Of a stretch of DNA of 16,973 bases, positions 14,403 to 16,973 are shown one piece after another. Location: the NCBI GenBank assembly GCA_001798455.1, contig MGSI01000139.1:1-16973 (forward strand), given 5' to 3'. The position numbers and the translations under genes were made by a program. The notes beneath the pieces were generated by a model, which made no database searches, was not told where the DNA came from, and saw nothing but the letters and a program-made list of their open reading frames with translations. This DNA comes from Deltaproteobacteria bacterium RIFCSPLOWO2_02_FULL_57_26 (lineage in GTDB: Bacteria > Desulfobacterota > Binatia > UBA9968). The stretch's first letter is position 1, and each line of letters starts with the position of its first letter.

Positions 14403-14656
14403 ATGTTTTTGAACAGAAGAATGCCGAGCTGGTTACTGAGTTTGACCGTTACGTCCGGGAGCACCCGGACTTCGCCGACCGGATTCCAGACAACGCGCTG
14501 GTGGCCATGCTGGTTGAAGGAGACGAGGAATTCAATCAGTGGAGTCAAGAAGGAGCAAAGCGGCAGGCTGAAAAAGGACAGCCGATCGTGTACGTAAAAA
14601 TTAAAAGGATTCAGCCTATCCGCTCTCGCATCGAAGAAATAGAGATCAGCGCCTGA
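14399..14656 (+). CDS. Small conserved protein, DUF5647-like
   Basis: 85 aa. The sequence FEQKNAELVTEFDRYVREHP, then DFADRIPDNALVAMLVEGDEEFNQW and KRQAEKGQPIVYVKIKRIQP, matches my memory of the DUF5647 family: a helical N-terminus, a 'IPDNA' strand, a 'DEEFN' turn and a final VYVKI strand. Its function is unknown. The ATG at 14399 has GAGGAG 7 nt upstream and overlaps the stop of the previous gene by 4 nt, so the two probably make partner proteins. Pairing of two small soluble proteins in an ATGA-coupled unit resembles toxin-antitoxin layout, but no known toxin fold is visible. That reading is speculation. Confidence 0.72.
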   Translation: MNVFEQKNAELVTEFDRYVREHPDFADRIPDNALVAMLVEGDEEFNQWSQEGAKRQAEKGQPIVYVKIKRIQPIRSRIEEIEISA

Positions 14657-14668
14657 GGTTAACGGGTT

Positions 14669-14863
14669 ATGGCACATCACAAGCGTAGGCGACCCAAAAA
14701 CCGCCGGTCCGGCTGCCTTCTCTGCAAGCCTTGGAAGATGAACGGCTTTGCCAAAGGCAGGCTGGATGCCGAGCGGCTTTCCGATCATCGTCGCCGGGAT
14801 TCGGCGGATCAAGACATAGAGCAGGCCCGACAAGAATCTTTTCATATGGGAATTACGGTATGA
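14669..14863 (+). CDS. Small basic CxxC protein of unknown function
   Basis: 64 aa, strongly basic at the N-terminus: MAHHKRRRPKNRRSGCLLCK followed by PWKMNG. The RRRPKNRR run and the CLLC pair (CxxC) next to K-P-W-K-M-N-G are the recognisable core. I recall similar tiny proteins with a KRRRPKNRR-GCLxCKPxKMNG box in other bacteria, always unannotated. The charge and CxxC suggest nucleic-acid binding with a metal or redox site, which is inference. The C-terminal half is polar and helical (SADQDIEQARQESFHM). It starts 12 nt after the DUF5647-like gene with TGAGG upstream, and ends in an ATGA overlap with the next gene. Confidence 0.62.
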   Translation: MAHHKRRRPKNRRSGCLLCKPWKMNGFAKGRLDAERLSDHRRRDSADQDIEQARQESFHMGITV

Positions 14864-15084
14864 CCCCGGTTTACCATTTTTCCCCGGAGCAACGACGCGC
14901 TCAGGAGCTCGTGGCCCAATTCAACGCCGACGAGCGTCTATGGCGGCGCCTGGAAAGCAAGCGCCGTCTCCGTCGGAGGCTCTATCCACGCATGTCCGCT
15001 AAGCTTCGAAAACAACTCGACCTGCTGGAGTTTGCAGCGGCGCGTCCGCCGCAAGACTGCGTAGGTCTATGTGACAAAAGGTGA
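14860..15084 (+). CDS. Small charged helical protein, unknown
   Basis: 74 aa from the ATG at 14860, which overlaps the previous stop by 4 nt. The sequence is helical and rich in Arg, Glu and Gln (SPEQRRAQELVAQFNADERL, WRRLESKRRLRRRLYPRMS, LRKQLDLLEFAAARPPQD), with no signal peptide or membrane segment and two Cys near the end. I do not recognise a family. Its main support is the coupled overlap, the unbroken frame and the co-direction with neighbours. An upstream extension in this frame would run through the previous gene and is unlikely. A 14-nt overlap joins it to the ORF6N-tail fragment. Confidence 0.5.
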   Translation: MTPVYHFSPEQRRAQELVAQFNADERLWRRLESKRRLRRRLYPRMSAKLRKQLDLLEFAAARPPQDCVGLCDKR

Positions 15085-15259
15085 AACCAAAGTTGAGTTG
15101 GAGCGCAGAATAGGCTCCCATGACGAACAGATCCAAGTGATCTTTGAAGCGATCCGCCAGCTTATGATGCCGCCGGAGCCCAAGAAACGAAACATCGGCT
15201 TTATCGTCAAAGAAAGGGCCGCAAAATACGGAAGGGCGGAAATCCGTCCGAGGAGTTAA
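15071..15259 (+). pseudogene. C-terminal remnant of an ORF6N/antirepressor-type protein
   Basis: 62 codons from a GTG at 15071. The sequence VELERRIGSHDEQIQVIFEA, IRQLMMPPEPKKRNIGFIVK resembles the C-terminal coiled coil and PKRxIGF tail of ORF6N-domain (phage antirepressor/KilA-N-type) proteins, known from many bacterial genomes. The preceding ORF6N DNA-binding domain is absent: the sequence upstream codes for an unrelated basic protein in another frame. So this is most likely a truncated gene, perhaps left by deletion. An alternative is a genuine short protein that kept the oligomerisation tail. No start codon has a good ribosome binding site. Confidence 0.6.
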
Positions 15260-15417
15260 GAAAGTCGATTAGCAGAGGAAAAAGTTGGATCGAGAAAGAT
15301 TGTTTAGATTGTAGTGTCACCACCAAAATCCTATGGTAGACCCCAGCACCCCCTACAGAGAATTCATGTCCGAAAGTAATCCTCCCAAAGACCACATCTT
15401 TGCGGGACCATTCACGA
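15260..15417. other. Spacer ahead of the pentapeptide gene with possible leader ORF
   Basis: AT-richer spacer. It carries no clear promoter (TTGTAG and TATGGT, 17 nt apart at about 15308-15336, is the best weak candidate) and a short ORF at 15366-15425. No hairpin stands out. Confidence 0.35.
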
Positions 15418-15425
15418 ATGGGTAA
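15366..15425 (+). CDS. Possible 19-codon leader peptide overlapping the pentapeptide gene start
   Basis: ATG 15366 opens a 19-codon frame (MSESNPPKDHIFAGPFTNG) whose TAA (15423-15425) lies just after the ATG of the pentapeptide gene (15418-15420), in another frame. The arrangement resembles a translational-coupling leader, but the ribosome binding site is weak and short ORFs arise by chance. Confidence 0.18.
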   Translation: MSESNPPKDHIFAGPFTNG

Positions 15426-16869
15426 GTGTAAGCACTACGAGATCTGTGGGATAGAGGATCCAGGCGAGATTGACGACTACCTTTGTATACTCCATTGCCG
15501 CGATCCTAATAAGAGTCAGGCATCGTTTCGACAAGCATTTGAGAACCACCAACAAATCAAAGAACGAGCCAACAAGTTCGATTACATAGCCTTTCCCTAT
15601 GAGGCAGATCTGTCAGGCAGGACCTTCGACGAGGGGGCTAGCTTTTCAAGAACGACATTCCTTAAAGGTGCCAATTTTTACGAAGCAAAATTTTTTAAGT
15701 ACGCACGCTTCACATTGTGCACATTTGCTGAATATGCCAACTTTTCAGGAGCAAGCTTTGATGCACATGCATGGTTTACAAAGGCTACATTCGAGTCAGA
15801 CGCTGATTTCACTCTCGCGGAGTTCTCAGGCCGGGTCGACTTCGGAGGCGCTAAGTTCAAGGGCAATGCCAATTTGAGCAGTGCAAGTTTTGCAAGAGCT
15901 AGCTTCCATAATACAGAGTTCCACGGCGGTGCCGATTTTAGTTCCGCCACATTCACGTCAAATGCTGTCTTTCGCCGTCTAACTTTCCCCAAGAGAGCTG
16001 TTTTCCAATATGTGAGGTTTAACGGTTACTTCATTTTCAATAGTGTGAGTTTTAGCGGAGATGCTGATTTTTCGGGAGCCATTTTTGCTAAAGAAGGCGC
16101 ATTCTCCGACGCTGATTTCGAGCAGTTCGCTAACTTCGGCTCCGCCCGGTTTTTAGGGCCAGTGGAATTCAGTGGAACGAGCGAGAAGAGGATATTTTTA
16201 AAAGAAGCCAATTTCGAGAGAGTTGTGATCGTGAACGAGTCCTTGGTTTTTATTAGAGCTAAGCTAAGTAGATGTCGATTGCTTGGTTCTGATGTTAGGA
16301 GAGCTCGGTTTATAGGGGTTCGTTGGCCTCAGATTGGGAGTAGATACTGTGTCTACGACGAAAGTATCCCTCTTAATGAAGGAGAACGACGAGATTGGGA
16401 ACAGCTAGAGGAGTTGTACAGGCAGTTAAAGCAAAACTATGAAGAGCGTCACGACTATGAGCGGGCTGGCCATTTTCATATTGGTGAAAAAGAAATGAGG
16501 CTTCGAAACCCGGATACAAGACTTGATCTCAGATTCCTGCTTGCGCTTTACAAGGTAATAAGTGGGTATGGCGAGAACTACTTTCGGCCCCTGATGTGGC
16601 TTTTCTTGGTTATGCTACTTACCGCTGCTACAGGCCTAGTTCACGGCCTTGAAATAGCCGCTGACAAACATGCAATCCGTCTGTCGGTTAACTCGCTAAT
16701 TCATTGGGGATGGGCCATTGTGTATGCAGTACAGACAATATTTCACGTACCTGTCACAGAATTCACGCCGAAAGGTTTCGCTAGGGTGATACACACGTTC
16801 TCCAGCATCTTCGGACCAGTACTCCTTGGTCTCTTTGGTTTGGCGCTTCGTCAGCGACTCAAACGATAA
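15418..16869 (+). CDS. Pentapeptide-repeat membrane protein with Cys-rich N-terminus
   Basis: 483 aa from the ATG at 15418 (a TTG at 15400 would add 6 residues). The N-terminal 30 residues carry Cys4, His6, Cys10, Cys23, His26 and Cys27, like a small zinc-binding head. Residues about 60-300 are pentapeptide repeats of the A(D/N/x)F type, for example ANFSGASFDAHAWFTKATFE and DADFSGAIFAKEGAFSDADF, forming a right-handed beta helix. A charged helical linker follows (RDWEQLEELYRQLKQNYEER). Three transmembrane helices lie near 390-410, 427-443 and 459-478, and the C-terminus is basic (LRQRLKR). Pentapeptide proteins of this layout are widespread but of unknown role. A membrane scaffold or channel-like function is inference. 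Codon and base use is clearly AT-richer than the left part, which suggests transfer. Confidence 0.86.
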   Translation: MGKCKHYEICGIEDPGEIDDYLCILHCRDPNKSQASFRQAFENHQQIKERANKFDYIAFPYEADLSGRTFDEGASFSRTTFLKGANFYEAKFFKYARFTLCTFAEYANFSGASFDAHAWFTKATFESDADFTLAEFSGRVDFGGAKFKGNANLSSASFARASFHNTEFHGGADFSSATFTSNAVFRRLTFPKRAVFQYVRFNGYFIFNSVSFSGDADFSGAIFAKEGAFSDADFEQFANFGSARFLGPVEFSGTSEKRIFLKEANFERVVIVNESLVFIRAKLSRCRLLGSDVRRARFIGVRWPQIGSRYCVYDESIPLNEGERRDWEQLEELYRQLKQNYEERHDYERAGHFHIGEKEMRLRNPDTRLDLRFLLALYKVISGYGENYFRPLMWLFLVMLLTAATGLVHGLEIAADKHAIRLSVNSLIHWGWAIVYAVQTIFHVPVTEFTPKGFARVIHTFSSIFGPVLLGLFGLALRQRLKR

Positions 16870-16973
16870 TAGTTAGAGTCAGATAACACTCGGGGCGGGC
16901 GAATCGGAATCGGTGTCACCCATTAGCAGGCAGGTCAAGAAGCACAGACGTTTCCCGTGAAAAGAATTTTCTT

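Noticed and set aside
14026..16920. GTGTCACC/GGTGTCAC octamers at 14064, 15313 and 16912 as possible element ends
   Set aside because: Only 8 nt, with inconsistent orientation and no flanking duplications or terminal repeats.

Overview
The window is GC-rich over most of its length, with an AT-richer right end, and is densely coded with short gaps and overlapping genes. The gene content is bacterial: a MEP-pathway isoprenoid operon, TlyA, a UvrD/PcrA helicase and TrmJ. Together with an AT-rich palindromic spacer in GC-rich DNA and a LigI-type amidohydrolase beside a 2-hydroxyacid dehydrogenase, this suggests an uncultured soil or subsurface Gram-negative of the deltaproteobacterial/NC10/Rokubacteria kind. 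There is no rRNA or single marker to settle this, so the placement is a guess.

Left block (1-5507, all minus strand). Read in transcription order, an AbrB-type antitoxin and PIN toxin pair (VapBC-like) is followed by ispA (FPP/GGPP synthase), dxs (DXP synthase), tlyA (rRNA 2'-O-methyltransferase), a cytoplasmic glycerophosphodiester phosphodiesterase, and the first 18 codons of a membrane-anchored protein that leaves the window. ispA-dxs-tlyA-GDPD is very compact (38 nt gap, 22 nt overlap, 25 nt gap) and is probably one transcript that supplies prenyl precursors.

Middle (5728-8678). A D-2-hydroxyacid dehydrogenase (+) converges on a LigI-like TIM-barrel amidohydrolase (-). Upstream of the latter, also on the minus strand, is a secreted coiled-coil protein with an M15-like C-terminal domain. 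Its 3' flank carries a short coding-like fragment.

Right-centre (8901-13878, plus strand). A UvrD/PcrA-type helicase, a seven-TM protein fused to a spermidine-synthase-like methyltransferase fold, a zincin lipoprotein that overlaps it by 38 nt, an AT-rich inverted-repeat spacer and trmJ form a likely operon.

Right end (13879-16973). The composition shifts to lower GC. A near-consensus sigma70 promoter (14026-14054) drives a tightly packed run of five small ORFs: a DUF7718-like protein, a DUF5647-like protein, a basic CxxC mini-protein, an unknown charged helical protein and the C-terminal remnant of an ORF6N/antirepressor-type protein. A pentapeptide-repeat membrane protein with a Cys-rich head follows. 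This end looks like an accessory or horizontally acquired segment and is the most likely place for something undescribed. No CRISPR array, rRNA, tRNA or intact insertion sequence was recognised.
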